From positions 1-64,000 of the forward strand of contig VWND01000013.1 in assembly GCA_009599575.1 (NCBI GenBank): DNA of 64,000 bases, in the 5' to 3' direction. A model generated the notes under the pieces. The model ran no database searches and had not been told where the DNA came from. It saw nothing but the letters and a program-made list of their open reading frames with translations. Position numbers and translations under genes: made by a program. This DNA is from Blumeriella jaapii (lineage: Eukaryota > Ascomycota > Leotiomycetes > Helotiales > Drepanopezizaceae). Below are positions 34,391-46,460 of this stretch, piece by piece; position 1 is the stretch's first letter, and each line of letters begins with the position of its first letter.

Positions 34391-36190
34391 AAAAAAAATA
34401 TTTATTCAGCGCCGAATCGATTAACGCATAACCGTTCGCTTTAAAATCGGCGAGCGTTTTCATTTTGTACGAAAAGTTATTTTTAGTAAATATAACGGAA
34501 ATTATTAATAAATCGCTATTAAAAAGCTTTCGAACGTTAAAATAACGTATATCGCGTAATACGCTTAAAAAGAAAGTTTTGCTTAAGCCTGAGCGTTTTT
34601 CCGACTGGCGGAAAAGCTTTTAATTTTTTCGTATGCGTTTTAAAAATCGTTTGAAAAAAAGTTTTCGTTTTTATTATTATTATTAAAAAGCGAATTTTCG
34701 GCCGGTTCGACCTCGTTTATATTTACTAATTTAAAAAAGCTTTTAAATAAAACCGAAGGTCGGCCCGTAAAAAGTCGTGCAAATTGGCTTTTTTAAACTT
34801 TTTAATATAAAATAAAAAACGAACGTTATCGTTAATCCGATCGAAAAATAAAAACGTCAAAAAAAGCGTTTTGACGTAAAAAAAAAGAAAAATCAGCAGA
34901 AGGCTGAAAAGAAGTTTATAAAATATTTGAACGACTTTCGTACGTACGATTTGATTCGTAATACGTTTTAGTAAAAACCTACCATTTTAATAAATAATAA
35001 ATTTGATTAAAAAACGATTCGCGTATAAAATTCGTTCAGCTAATTAATTTTGTTTTTTTTAACGAACGGCGGTAAGCTAATTTTTAAAAATCGTTATACG
35101 CGTTTATTTTAAATATAGCTTTTTTTGTAAACGCTTTAATATTTTATCGCGAAAAGCGTTCCGAAGCTGTTTATCAATTCGTATTTAAGCGTTTGCTGCG
35201 AAAATGGAAAATCGCAAATAAAATCGCTAAAAGTCGTCGTGCGTATTTATTATAAGTATTTTAAATTCGTTTTCGGCTTTTTAAACGTCGGAAAAATCGG
35301 CCAGGAAATCGGCGATTTTTTTTATTAATTTTTCGGGAAATATAAAATCGAAACGGTTTAAAATACGCGGAATAAAAAACTTTTTCGCTACGCTTTCGAT
35401 TTGATCGAATATATAATTTTTGCGAAATCGATTGTTAGCGAAATAATCGTAATAAAATTCGAAATTATCGAAAACTTTAGTTTTTTAATAGCGTGCTTTG
35501 TAATTTTTATTATTATTTAGCTTAAATTTAAGGTTCGGAACGCGTTTATACGAGCTAATCGAAAATTAGCAAATAAATAAGAATTATAGCGTTTAAAAAA
35601 CGCGCTAAGGTTTTGGCCGTCAGAAAAAGATTTAAAAAAAGTTCGCGAAAAGCGTGGAAATTAATTTGCAGCGTTTGTTAATTAAAATAAAACGTTGCGA
35701 AAAAATAAAGCGGCAGATTCGCGACTGGCAGAAGCACGTTCGATAGATTTTATTAAACGCTTTAATTAAAAAGTCTGTCGCAGTCGTATAATTTCCAAAA
35801 GTTGTCGTTTACGCTTTTGCGCTTTTTTTAATTAATTTTGCAAAAGTTTTAATTAAACGCTTTCAGCGCTAGGCTGCAAAAAAAAGATAGCAAGCGAAAT
35901 AGTTAACGTTTTGCTTTTTCTTTTGTTTTTTTTTCCTCGGAAAAAAAATTGTTTTTCAAAAAAAAAAGCTTTTGGAAAAAGCTGCTTTTTCGCTGATTAA
36001 AAAAAGGAAAATTAAAATATAATAGCAGAAGCTGAAAAGCTTTGCTAAAAAGGAGATCGTTAAACAAAAGTCATTTTTCGCGAAATGCGGAAATAAGTTT
36101 TTTTACGACCGGTCGATTATTTTAGTATAATCCGTAAAAAATTCGAAAAAAAAAATAGTTCACGCCGTCGCTAGCGTAAAAAAAAAATTA
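34391..36190 (-). pseudogene. gag: Gyp-A gag and protease remnant (A3)
   Basis: The protease block lies at about 34400-34560, with the same DFK-for-DSG change as in A2 (reverse strand of ccgattttaaagcgaacg and neighbours). Gag follows from about 34700 to 36000 and matches A2 9840-10760. The first ~180 bp inside the 5' LTR include the inverted repeat cgc...gcg near 36160-36180 seen in A2. Confidence 0.7.
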
Positions 36191-36197
36191 TTAATAA

Positions 36198-36463
36198 TAT
36201 AACGATTTAATTAATCGAAAGGCTAGGAAATTAGTCAATTGGTCGCCGTGTTTATATAATATAAAAAACGAGCCTTTGGTTTTGTAACAAAAATATTTAT
36301 TTAAAATTAATAATTGCAAAAGGCAAAGATTGCTAAAAGGAAAAAGCCTTATATATATAAATAGTTTCCACAGTTGATAGAAAGACTTATCAGAAGACCA
36401 GGGAGCTTGCAGCTATACGTAGTTGCTGGGATGACACGAGGGGCAAAAGAATGAGTCGTCACA
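36198..36463 (-). repeat. Gyp-A 5' LTR of A3
   Basis: 266 bp, from tataacgatttaattaatc (inner, mutated) to gaatgagtcgtcaca (outer, intact). Followed by gccgg at 36464-36468, the target duplication matching 18765-18769. Confidence 0.93.
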
Positions 36464-37861
36464 GCCGGTGAAAAGCTAGCTCGTTATTAGCGGCCTTAAA
36501 AAACACGTATTCGAAGTTTTTGTATTTCGGGAAAAAAAAGTCGAAAAAAGGTTTATTCGAAATTAGCTTTGCTAAGCTAATTAAAAAAGTCGAAATCGAT
36601 ATTTCGTTGGTTTTGAAACGTTCGAAAAAATTGTGAAATTAGGTTTTAAAAGAAATATTATACGTAAGATCTTCTAATATTTTGTCGATTTTATACAAAA
36701 AAATTAAAAACATTTCAAATGGTTTTTTTAAAAAAAATCAGCTTAAAAGCGTATGCAATAATCTGGCAGATAAAAATTAAGTAAGTAATAAATTAAAAAA
36801 TTCGTTTTCGAACTGATCGTTTAAAAAGTTTAAAAAAAATTGCTTATTTGAACTATCGATTATATTAAACTGAAAAGCTATCGCGGCGAAAGCTTTTCTT
36901 CGGTTTTTAATATAATTGTTTTTCGTAAAACGAAAAAGCTGTTTTAACGAAAAGGAAAGAAAAAAAAAATAATAAAAAAGGAATCGGCAGCCTGGAAAAG
37001 TGGTATAATTTTTTATATTATTTTATTAGCGTCGCTATCGAAATTGGCACAGCGAAAAAAATTCGATTTTTTTCGCGCTTCGCACAGCGTCGTAAATCTG
37101 TTATAATTAATTAAGGTTTTTATTACGTTTTATAGCGTCGTTTTGATAGCGAAATTAAATTTTTCGGAAATGCAAATAAAAAATTTTAATATAACGAGCG
37201 TAAAAAACTATAAGAAAATAAAACTTCGGCTAATAAAGCTTGCGTTTATTATAATTTAATAAAATTTATCATTCGGCCCACCAAGCTTTTTTTAAAATCA
37301 TATTACAATTTCCGAAGTTGATAATTAAAAAAAAAATAAACGATTATATTCGATTATTAATAATAAAATTAAAAAGCGTGAAATATATAATTAAATAGCT
37401 ACGAGCTTTATTATATTTTTTTACAAAAAAAAAGCCGGGAAAAATTAAATTAAAAATTTTTTAAAAAAAAAGGATTTGATTAACGCCGAATCGATTAACG
37501 TATAACCGTTCGTTTTAAAATCGACGAGCGCTTTTATTTTATACGAAAAGCTATTTTTAATAAATATAACGGGAATTGTTAGTAAATCGCTATTAAAAAG
37601 CTTTCGAACGTTAAAATAACGCATATCGCGCAATACGTTTAAAAAAAAGTTTTTGCTTAAGCCTGAGCGTTTCTTCGACTGGCGAAAAAACTTTTAACTT
37701 TTTCGTATGCGTTTTAAAAGTCGTTTGAAAAAAAGTTTTCGTTTTTATTATTATTATCGAAAAGCGAATTTTCGGCCGGTTCGACCTCGTTTACGCTTAT
37801 GAGTTTAAAAAAGCTTTTGAATAAAACCGAAAATCGGCTCGTAAAAGGTCGTGCAAATTGG
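36464..37861 (-). mobile_element. pol: Gyp-A copy A1, RT N-terminus to gag (right of A3)
   Basis: Resumes exactly where 18769 stopped: RT N-terminal block (AANNELAF-type sequence, 36464-36560), linker with A-rich tract, then protease at 37445-37633 reading SYKIKALVDFKTNGYTLIDS, again with DFK for DSG, then the first part of gag. It stops at 37861, where the sequence expected from A3 (aaattggcttttttaaac, 34790) changes to the Gyp-D LTR. The rest of A1 must lie beyond the window. Confidence 0.88.
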
Positions 37862-38108
37862 TGTCACAGCTAGCTTGAGGATGATCAGAAGGGTGATGTG
37901 GACCAAAAAGTACGCATATAAATTAAAAGAAAAACACCGAGCTAAAATGCTCGGGGTCGCGAATTTTGTATACAATGGGTTGCGCTTATGGGTCACGTGA
38001 CTTAGCGCGAGGCCTAATGGCCGAGGTGGTCCGTGCCTAAACTTTAATCCAACACCATCAGCAATTATACTATTAGCAATTACCAATAGCCAGGCCAAAA
38101 TCGTAACA
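37862..38108 (-). repeat. Gyp-D 3' LTR of D1
   Basis: 247 bp, with tgtcacagctagcttgagg at one end and aaaatcgtaaca at the other. It is almost untouched by RIP. It contains two units of the 15-bp repeat accatcagcaattat at 38053-38082, against five in D2. A - strand frame is open across the LTR. Confidence 0.92.
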
Positions 38109-38263
38109 TTATCTTTTCTTTCCGAAAAATTGCGTCCGCGCAGTTACGATTATAGATTTATCGTTTTCCAATTTAATATAATTTTTTCTGCTTTCGTTGT
38201 AAACTTGCAACTATGCGAAAAATGCTCGTAAAAAGCTTTTGGCGGTAAAATGCGATCGGTAGT
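37862..38263 (-). mobile_element. Gyp-D copy D1, 3' LTR and pol end
   Basis: LTR 37862-38108, then a purine-rich tract on the - strand (ggaaagaaaagataa, 38109-38123) and 140 bp of the polyprotein end. Interrupted at 38263 by A4 with target duplication ggtag (38259-38263 and 52041-52045). It resumes at 52046. The equivalent uninterrupted sequence is 57891-58326 in D2. Confidence 0.88.
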
Positions 38264-38531
38264 GTGACGATCTAATCAGTCGGAGGGCTGGGAGATCAGT
38301 CAATTGATCGCCGTGTTCATATAATATAAGAAACGAGCCTTTGGTTCTGTAACAAAAATATTCATTTAGAATCAATAACTGCAAAAGGCAGAGGTTGCTA
38401 AAAAAAAAAAGCTTTATATATATAAACAGTTTTTACAATTAATAGAAAGACTTATCAGAAGACCAGGAAGCTTGCAGCTACACGTAGTTGCTGGAATGAT
38501 ACGAGAAGTAGCAACAGAATAAATCGTTATA
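38264..38531 (-). repeat. Gyp-A 3' LTR of A4
   Basis: 268 bp. The outer half (tgtgacgatctaatcag, ctgggagatcagtcaattg) is intact, and the inner end (gaataaatcgttata) is mutated. Confidence 0.92.
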
Positions 38532-40320
38532 TTATTTTTCCGTCCGAAAAAAGCGCGCTTTCGAGCTTTTATTTATTAGTATATTATTATCCAAATAATC
38601 GTACGAATTTAAATCTTCGGAATACGTTTTCAGCCAGTTTACAAGTTTTACAAAAAAACCGGAAAGCTTTTTATACGCTAAATAAAAATCGCGCATTTTT
38701 AAAAAAGCATATATAAAATCAAACGCGGAATACTACGTAAGATTTTTATTTAAGCCTATTTAAAAAACTTTATATTAAAAAGTCTTCCGCTGTATTCGAT
38801 AAGCGATTAATTTTTCGATTTCGTATTTAAATTTATTAATTATATTAATAAATTCAAAGGCTGGATTAATCTGATTTGGAAGCGCGTCGTTAGCTGCTTT
38901 ACGCAATCGATTAACGTAAAAAACTAGATATACGTTTATAATATTAAAAAGATTTAGCTTAAAAGCGTTATCGAAAATTTTGGCTATAATTTTAAAAGGG
39001 CCGTTTGTAAAATTGTCGAATTTGCGAAAAGGCCGGAAGGTCGGAAATAAACGCATATCGAGCTATACGTAATCGCCAACGTTAAAATCGATCGCGCGGC
39101 GAAATTTATTCGTATTTTTTTTATTTTATCGTAGACTTATTAAAAATGCGATTTAGCGAGGTTTCAGGCGTCGTAATAGCGGCGAGCGTACGCACGAGCT
39201 TTGTTTGCGTTTAACTTATGTAAAAAATTAAAAAAAAAAAAAGTATCGAGCTTTTAGTTTTAATTAGTATAAGAAGTATAATCGTATACAATTTTAAAAA
39301 GTGAAAGGCTATTTAAATTCTCGTAAGAAAAGATTATTTAAGCGAAATTTATTATTAAAAAAAATTCGTTCTAATCGTTTTAATAAAAATTTACGAAAAA
39401 TCGAAAGCGTTTTTGCAAATATTAATTGTAAATTTCGGTTTGATTATCGATTTCGAAATAAGCGGCTGTCGAAAGCTTTAGTTGCGTACCGAGTATTTTG
39501 TTTAATTTAAATCAGAAAGTAAATTAATATTAAAAGCCACGATCGCTAATAATATTTTTTAAAAAGCCAAAATACTTATATACGTGGAATATATACAATG
39601 TGGCGAGGCTTCGAGCGTCGATATTTTTATAGTAAAAAATTAAAATAATCTGCTTAAAAAAGCGATTTATTATTACGAATACGTTATCGTAACCGTGTTT
39701 GTTTTTATTAAAATTGCAAAAGTCTATTGTAACGTATTTTTAAAAATGGTTAAAAACAGAAAAAGATTGAAAAAAGCCGGGGCGCTTATTTTTTAAAATA
39801 AAATTCTTTCGATAAGCGTAGCAGTTGCGATAATATTGTTTACAAAAGCTGTTATATTTCGCTAATAATATTGGTCCGAAAGCAATTGCGTAGTTTTGCG
39901 AGCGTTGGAATAAGCGGTAAAAATCTGGTCGTGCATTTTTTATATAAAAGCCAAACGAAAATAATCGACGTTTAATATTATTAAGCGATCGTAATATAAC
40001 AGCAAATCGCGTTTAAATATATACGAAATATTATTATCGTCGTTTTTTTTCGTAGCGTTTCGTATAACTTTTTTTCGAAAAGCTATTAAACTGCTAGCTA
40101 TGCGATTAGCGTAAAAAATTTGGTTAACGATACGAAATGCGAAAAAAAAATCAGTTATTTTAACGATAAAAATAGCTGTTTCGAAAGCCGTGAAAAATCG
40201 AAGTTTTTTAGTTAAAAAACGGTAATCGATCTGATTTGTTCGGAAAAGGATTTGCAGGCGCTAAATGCGTTTAAAAGAATTTTAACGGTCGAATTCGCTC
40301 GTACGACTTATTAATACGTT
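38532..40320 (-). pseudogene. pol: Gyp-A chromodomain and integrase remnant (A4)
   Basis: The open segment 38775-39056 (-) includes MRLFPTFRPFRKFDNFTNGP, then FYVNRLRKAANDALPNQINP, and then IEKLIAYRIQRKTF. This is one of the longest surviving stretches of the integrase C-terminal module plus hinge. The chromodomain-like tail is at 38532-38770. The integrase core and zinc site extend to about 40200. The + strand open frame 39301-39510 is a shadow. Confidence 0.85.
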
Positions 40321-41880
40321 AGTTAAAAAGTTATGTTTATTTGGTTTGTACGTAATAAAAAAGTTGTAATCGGCGAGGAGTTCGGTTCAGCGTATTTATC
40401 GAGCGTTTAAAAGTTTGGAAGTTATAAAATATTTTAAAATCTTATAATTAATAATTATTTTAATTTAATAAACTAAGCTAATTAATTTAGCACGAAAGTT
40501 GCCTAGAGATTTTATAATTGCGAGCATTTTTTTATCGTATACGACGTAATTCAGTTTTGCGAAAATTATAGTTTTGTTAAAATAAGCGACTGAAAGCTAG
40601 TCGTTATTATAAAATTGCGAAAGCACAAAAGCTACTACGCCGTCGGAAACGTTAGTTTTTAATATGTAAAAAAGATTTTGCTTGTAATATTATAAAATTA
40701 ATGTAATAATAAAAGCTAATATAAAAAAGTCGAAACTTTTCTAATATTCAAAAGTAAAATTATAAAAAACGTTAGCTTTGGTTAAATAAACCAAAAGCTT
40801 TGCAATTATACCGTAGTTTCGAATAAAACGTCGATAGAAATTATAAAAACCAAAAAAGCTTTGTATATTTTTTATAATAATAAAAGGCTTTTAATAAGCG
40901 ATTACGGAAACTTTTTTTGGATTTACTTTTAGGCTTTTAATCGAAATAATAAAGCCTAAGTAACGGATTCGAATAACGTTAAATTCAGATTTCCGAATAT
41001 CGGTCTGTAATTCAGCGTCAGCGAGCTTTTAAAGCATTTTGCGAACGTGCGTAGCGTATTTCAAAAGGTCGGACGAATAAATAAAAATATTATTTAGATA
41101 TATAATACAAAAATCGTTTAAATAATCGAAAAAACGTCGTTTATATAGCGTTGGTAAATTGCGAATTTATTAATAAGGCCAAAAAGTAGCATTTTATATT
41201 TATAAACGCCGTAACGCGTACGAAACGTCGTTAGTTTTTTACTGGCGGGATTTATTCGAATTTTATAAAAAACTTAACGAATATCGAGTTTCGTAAAAAT
41301 TCGCGCTTTCGAAAAACAAGCAAAAGTTTTATCGATAAAAAAAAGAAAATAGCGATTTTTACGAATAACGTTATTAAAAATTCGATAATCGATACAAAAA
41401 CGTAATAAACCGTCGGGTTTTTTAGCGAAAAATATTAAAACAGCGAAAAAAGCAGTAAAAGGTTCGATAAAGCTTTTGTTAAAATTATTTTGCAAATAAG
41501 TTTTAATAATTTCGAATTTTAAAATCGATATTTTATATAAAAAAATATATTTCAGTTTTTTCTTATTTATAATAAGCTCGATTTTATGGTCGTAAGGCCG
41601 GTGAAAAGCTAGTTCGTTGCTAGCGGCTTTAAAAAACACGTGTTCGAAGTTTTTATATTCCGGAGGAAAAAATTCGAAGAAAAGTTTATTCGAAATTAGC
41701 TTTGCTAAACTGATTGAAAAGGTCGAAATCGATATTTTATTCGTTTTAAAACGTTCGAAAAAACTGTAAGATTGGGTTTTAAAGAAAATATTATACGTAA
41801 AATCGTTTAATATTTTATCGATTTCGTATAAAAAAGTTAAAAACATTTTAACTGCTTTTTTTCTAAAAATCAGCTTAAAA
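40321..41880 (-). pseudogene. pol: Gyp-A RNase H and RT remnant (A4)
   Basis: The 190-codon open frame at 41274-41846 is the longest in the window and is the N-terminal half of gypsy RT. It reads FKAASNELAFHRPYDHKIEL, then FAKKPDGLLRFCIDYRIFNN, and ends FTKLDIR with the first catalytic Asp present. The polymerase box near 41090-41120 is YLNNI instead of YLDDI, and frame breaks follow, so the enzyme is dead. RNase H occupies about 40320-40930. Its openness compared with other copies probably reflects chance and fewer RIP hits, not selection. Confidence 0.9.
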
Positions 41881-42545
41881 GCGTATGTAATAATCTGGCA
41901 AATAAAAATTAAATAAGCAATAAGTTAAAAAATTCGTTTTCGAACTGATCGTTTAAAAAGTTCAGAAAATGGCTTTTTTAAACTATCGATTATATTAAGC
42001 TGAAAGGCTATCGCGGCGAGGGTTTTTCTTCGGTTTTTAATATAATTGTTTTTCGTAAAACGAAAAAGCTGTTTTGACGAAAAAAAAAAAAAAATAAAAT
42101 AAAAATAAAAGAAAAATCGGCAGCCTGGAAAAATAATAATATAATTTTTTGTATTATTTTATTGGCGTCGTTATCGAAATTAATACCGCGAATAAAATTC
42201 GACTTTTTCGCGCTTCGCATAGCGTCGTAAATCTGCTATAATTGGTCAAGGTTTTTGTTACGTTTTATAGCGTCGTTTTAATAGCGAAATTAAATCTTTC
42301 GAAAATGTAAATAAAAGATTTTAATACAACGAGCGTAAAAAGCTGTAAAAAAGTAAAACTTCGGCCAATAAAGCTTGCGTTTATTACAGTTTAATAAAAT
42401 TTAATATTCGGCCAACCAAGCTTTTTTTAAAATTATATTATAATTTCCGAAATTAATAATTAAAAAAAAAATAAACGATTATATTCGATTATTAATAATA
42501 GGATTGAAAAGCGTAAAATATATAATTAAATGGCCACGAGTTTTA
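41881..42545 (-). other. pol: Gyp-A spacer between protease and RT (A4)
   Basis: Homologous to 11311-12190 of A2. Contains the A-rich tract near 42080-42110 with G interruptions. The 70-codon open frame 42008-42220 (-) is part of this linker. Confidence 0.5.
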
Positions 42546-43452
42546 TTATATTTTTTTACAAAAAAAAAAGCCGGAAAAAATTAAATTAAAAGTTTTAAAA
42601 AAAAAAAAAGATTTAATTAATACCGAATCGATTAACGCATAACCGTTCGCTTTAAAATCGGCGAGCGCTTTTATTTTATACGAAAGGCTATTTTTAATAA
42701 ATATAACGGAAATTGTTAATAAATCGCTATTAAAAAGCTTTCGAACGTTAAAATAACGCATATCGCGCAACACGCTTAAAAAAAAGATTTTGCTTAAGCC
42801 TGGGCGTTTTTTCGATTAGCGAAAAAGCTTTAATTTTTTCGTATGCGTTTTGGAAATCGTTTGGAAAAAGGTTTTCGTTTTTATTATTATTATTAAAAAG
42901 CGAATTTTCGGCCGGTTCGATTTCGTTTATATTTATCAGTTTGAAAAGGCTTTTAAATAAAACCGAGGGTCGGCCCGTAAAAGATCGTGTAAATTAGCTT
43001 TTTTAAATTTTTTAATATAAAATAAAAAACGAACGTTGTCGTTGATCCGATCGAAAAAAAAAAACGCCAAAAAAGGCGTTTTGGCGTAAAAAAAAAAAAA
43101 AACAGCAAAAAGCTGAAAAAAAGCCTATAAAACATTTAAACGATTTTCGTACGTACGATTTGACTCGTAATACGCTTTAATTAAAAACTTGCTATTTTAA
43201 TAAATAATAGATTTGGTTAAAAAGCGATTCGCGTATAAAATTCGTTTAGCTAATTGATTTTGTTTTTTTTATCGGACGGCGGTAAATTAATTTTTGAAAA
43301 TCGTTATACGCGCTTATTTTAAATGCAGCTTTTTTCGTAAACGCTTTGGTATTTTATCGCGAAAAGCGTTTCGAAGCTGTTTGTTAGTTCGTATTTAAGC
43401 GTTCGCTGCGAAAATGGAAAATCTCAAATAAAATCGCCAAAAATCGTCGTAC
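42546..43452 (-). pseudogene. gag: Gyp-A protease and C-terminal gag remnant (A4, left of Gyp-E)
   Basis: Protease at 42546-42773: RYFNVRKLFNSDLL, then YKIKALADFKANGYALIDS, DFK in place of DSG. Gag C-terminal part from about 42850 to 43452, where Gyp-E interrupts it. The sequence resumes at 50814. Confidence 0.75.
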
Positions 43453-43866
43453 TGTAAGGATTGAAAGGCAGGGAAACACTAGTTCAGACAATAAAGCTCA
43501 GATAAAATTGGGTTAATAATCAGACTAATCTCTACTTTTTACATTTCTAATAAAAGGCGTGTATAAATACAAAAGAAAAAGTGAAGCCTTCGAAAAGAAT
43601 ATTTCCTAAGAAACCAGGCGAATTTTATTTAATATGCTTTTCTAGCCTTTATCCCGACCTTTTTTTATTTTTTTTTAATATAATTCTAATAACTAGTTTC
43701 TTAGCAATTATTTTTATAAAATATTTTACTTAAATATTATTTTTAGCTTTTATAATATTATCCGGCCCTTACGGCCTATCCGCAAAAAATATTATTCGAA
43801 AATTAATAAAAAGCAAAAGGTTTTGGCGGATCATTTGATTTATATACGTAATATTAATTTTTGATA
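43453..43866 (-). repeat. Gyp-E 3' LTR
   Basis: Starts tgtaaggattgaaaggcagg (outer, intact) and ends aatattaatttttgata (inner, RIP-mutated form of gttggttcttgaca). Confidence 0.92.
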
Positions 43867-44890
43867 TTACCTTTTTTTTTAAGCCTTTAGTTTCCAAAAG
43901 CGATTGATTTTTTTATACGTATATTTTCGTATATAACGTGCGTTACGCTTTCGAAATAACGTGCGGTTTTTTTCGTTTTTAATCGTAAATTATAATTGTT
44001 TTTTTCGCTTTCGGTCGTAAATTATAGCTGTTTTGCTGTTTTGTTTTTTTTATTTTCGGTAGCGCTTATATTTTCGTTTGAAAAAGCCTTTTTCCTTAAA
44101 ATAACCGTTATTTTCCTGTTTAATTTTTTTTTTTTTTTTTTTTTTTTTTCGTCAGTTTTTTTTATATTTTAATCAATTGCTTTTCGCCGCGTTCGCCGCG
44201 AACTTTTAAAATGCTTTTGATTTTTATTTGCTTTCGATATGCCCGCCTGATTTTACGCGAAAGCATTATAACGGCCTTTTTGCCTTTTTGCGTTTTCGAA
44301 CTTTTTAGCGTAAAATGCAACCGTTGCAAAGCTTCGTATATTTAATGCTTTTTTATAAGTTTTTTAAACTTTTATTCGAATTCGCTTTTAATTAGCTACA
44401 AATTTCTGTCGTACGCGCTATCGAAGCGCAAATACTTTTCGCGGGCCTTAACGATTTTATAAATCGTTTCGATGCTGTTATCGCCGCTGCCGTTTTTTTT
44501 CTTTTTGTTGCCGAGGCCAAAGTTTTTGTTAAAATCTTTATTAATTTTATTATCCACGACGCTTATATAAATCGTTTAAAAAAAAATAACGCTTCGGCTT
44601 TTATAATAATCGAAAATCGTGCGAATCGCGCCGCGGCTCGAATTGCCGCCGCTGCTGCTACGCCCGTTTCTGCCGATTTAGCGGCTGCTGCTGTTTTAAA
44701 AGCTTTGGCTGCGCCGGCTTTTTTTTTTAACGACGCTAATATAAAACGTATTTTTCGACGTTTCGAAAACGTCGTTCGAATTTATTTTAACCAGTTAAAT
44801 TAAATTCTAAATTTCTACGAAAATATCGTAATTGCAATTTAAAATTCGATTACGGCTATTATAAAAGTTTTAATTAAAATAAATCGAATA
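43867..44890 (-). pseudogene. pol: Gyp-E polyprotein C-terminus with Ala-rich segment
   Basis: Reading leftward from the integrase, the - strand has an Ala-rich frame at about 44620-44725 (AGAAKAFKTAAAAKSAETGV followed by a further Ala run) and then AARFARF. The underlying DNA is gct/gca-rich and less RIP-mutated than its surroundings. A Lys/Arg-rich stretch follows (about 44250-44520). The remaining 43867-44250 before the LTR shows no domain and includes a T run of about 25 at 44125-44149. A chromodomain was not recognised. Position suggests the C-terminal tail of integrase or a separate 3' reading frame. Confidence 0.45.
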
Positions 44891-46460
44891 TTCTGCGAAT
44901 TCGTTTAATATTAATTTTTTTTTAGTTTGCCGCTGTTTTTTTAAATTTGAAAAAAATAGCGATAAAAAAAAAAAAAAAAAAATAACGATAATAAAAATAA
45001 ATTAGCTTAGCGACGGTTCTAAGGTTTTTTAAATATTTTTGTTTTTTTTTTTTTACTTTTACGACGCGCATTCGTTATTGCTTCGTTGCTATTATTTATC
45101 GTATTTTTCAAATATTTTTTTATAACTTTTTTTGCGTTCGTAAAATAATTTTCTGGCTTTTAAAAATCTTCGTTTAATAAATAGCTTTTTTATCGTACCA
45201 AATAATATCGGCTTTTTTTTGTATTTTTATAAACTTATATTAATTTAATTTTGTATTTTTCGGATTTTTAAAATTTTATTATATTATTTTTCGGCTCGGT
45301 ATCGTTCCGATCCTGTTAAAGTTTTAATAAAAAAACGTAAAAAGTATCGTAAATATAATATTAAAAAAAAAGCTCGAATTAATAAGCTTGGCCGTGCTCG
45401 TATATAATTCGCTTAATTTTAAAAAGCTTTAGATATTTATTTAAAAGTTTTCGAAAAAATCGCAATTATCGAAGATTTTTAATCGATAATAATATTTTAT
45501 CGCTTATTTGAAATTTAGTCTTTTTATATTTAGCGTCGTAAAACTTTTTATAATTCGCGTTAGCTTTTTTTAGCTTTTTATTAAATATTTCTTTTTTTTT
45601 TTGCAATATTTTAATTCGTTTTTTCGCTAACGGTACCTTTTTTTCTACGACGTCGCTTTCGACGTTGCTGCCAAGTTTTGGATAAAAGCCGTATAATATG
45701 CGAAAAAAAATAAAACTCGTAAAAGCGTATATCGAGTTATTATACGTAAATTCGGCTAAAGCAAGCTTCGTAGCTTAATCGTTTTATCGATAATCGTAGT
45801 ACGTGCGAAAGTAAAATTCTAAAACTTAATTTTAACGTTTCGTTTGGCTATTTGTTTAAAAATAAAAAGCGATATTTAATCGACGTCGTATTTGTAAATA
45901 AAATATTATTAAAAACCAAAATTTACTAATAAAAACTAACTTTTTGTTTATAATAATTTTTTTAAAACAGCCAAAATCTTTGTAAACGTATTATATAAAT
46001 ATTTTAGCCAAATCTGGGGCTAAAATCGTTTTTTATATCGGTATATATTTCGATAGTTTCGTATATCGGTTTATTATAACGAATATCGAATCGTAAATAC
46101 GATTTCGTTTTTTGCTAAAAAATAAATCCGTAATAAAATTTATAATTATTTTTTTTTAAAATCTCGTAAAAATCGAAAAAAAAACTAATTCGCTATAAAA
46201 TCGGTGCTTTCTAAATTTGCTTTTTTAATATTTTTTATACGTATTAACGTAACGTTTTACGTCGCCTCGTAAACCAGGCCAGAAATACTTTTTTTCGACC
46301 AGTTTTAGCGTTCGCCGAAAACCCTAATAGCCGGCGGTCGGGTCGTCGTAATTAATTTTTAATATTTCGCTTTTAATAGCGCTTTTATTCGAAATATACG
46401 CACGTTTTTTGTAATATAATAATTTATTTTAGCTTATACGCTAATATTTTTCGGATTCGG
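44891..46460 (-). pseudogene. pol: Gyp-E integrase remnant
   Basis: The zinc region at about 46200-46360 reads NYDDPTAGYQGFRRTLKLVE, then KKYFWPGLRGDVKRYVNT, then KKYQKSK, matching H.dp.aGH.G..rT.elv...yfWPgmr.dV..yv..C..Cq..K with His and both Cys mutated to Tyr. The core continues to about 45000 with many frameshifts. Active in cDNA integration in an intact element. Confidence 0.8.

Larger units (their letters stand above)
18770..36463 (-). mobile_element. Gyp-A copy A3, split by Gyp-C copy C1
   Basis: LTRs at 18770-19035 and 36198-36463 (266 bp each) and target duplication gccgg on both sides. Subtracting the 11.29 kb C1 insertion leaves about 6.4 kb, the same as A2. Order on the - strand: 5' LTR (right), gag, protease, RT, RNase H, integrase (broken by C1 at 19858-31144), chromodomain, 3' LTR (left). 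Confidence 0.92.

Noticed and set aside
41274..41846. 190-codon open frame as a functional gene
   Set aside because: It is the N-terminal half of the Gyp-A RT in A4. Homologous frames in A1 and A3 end at the same place, and the next RT block has the catalytic Asp pair replaced by Asn and frame breaks.
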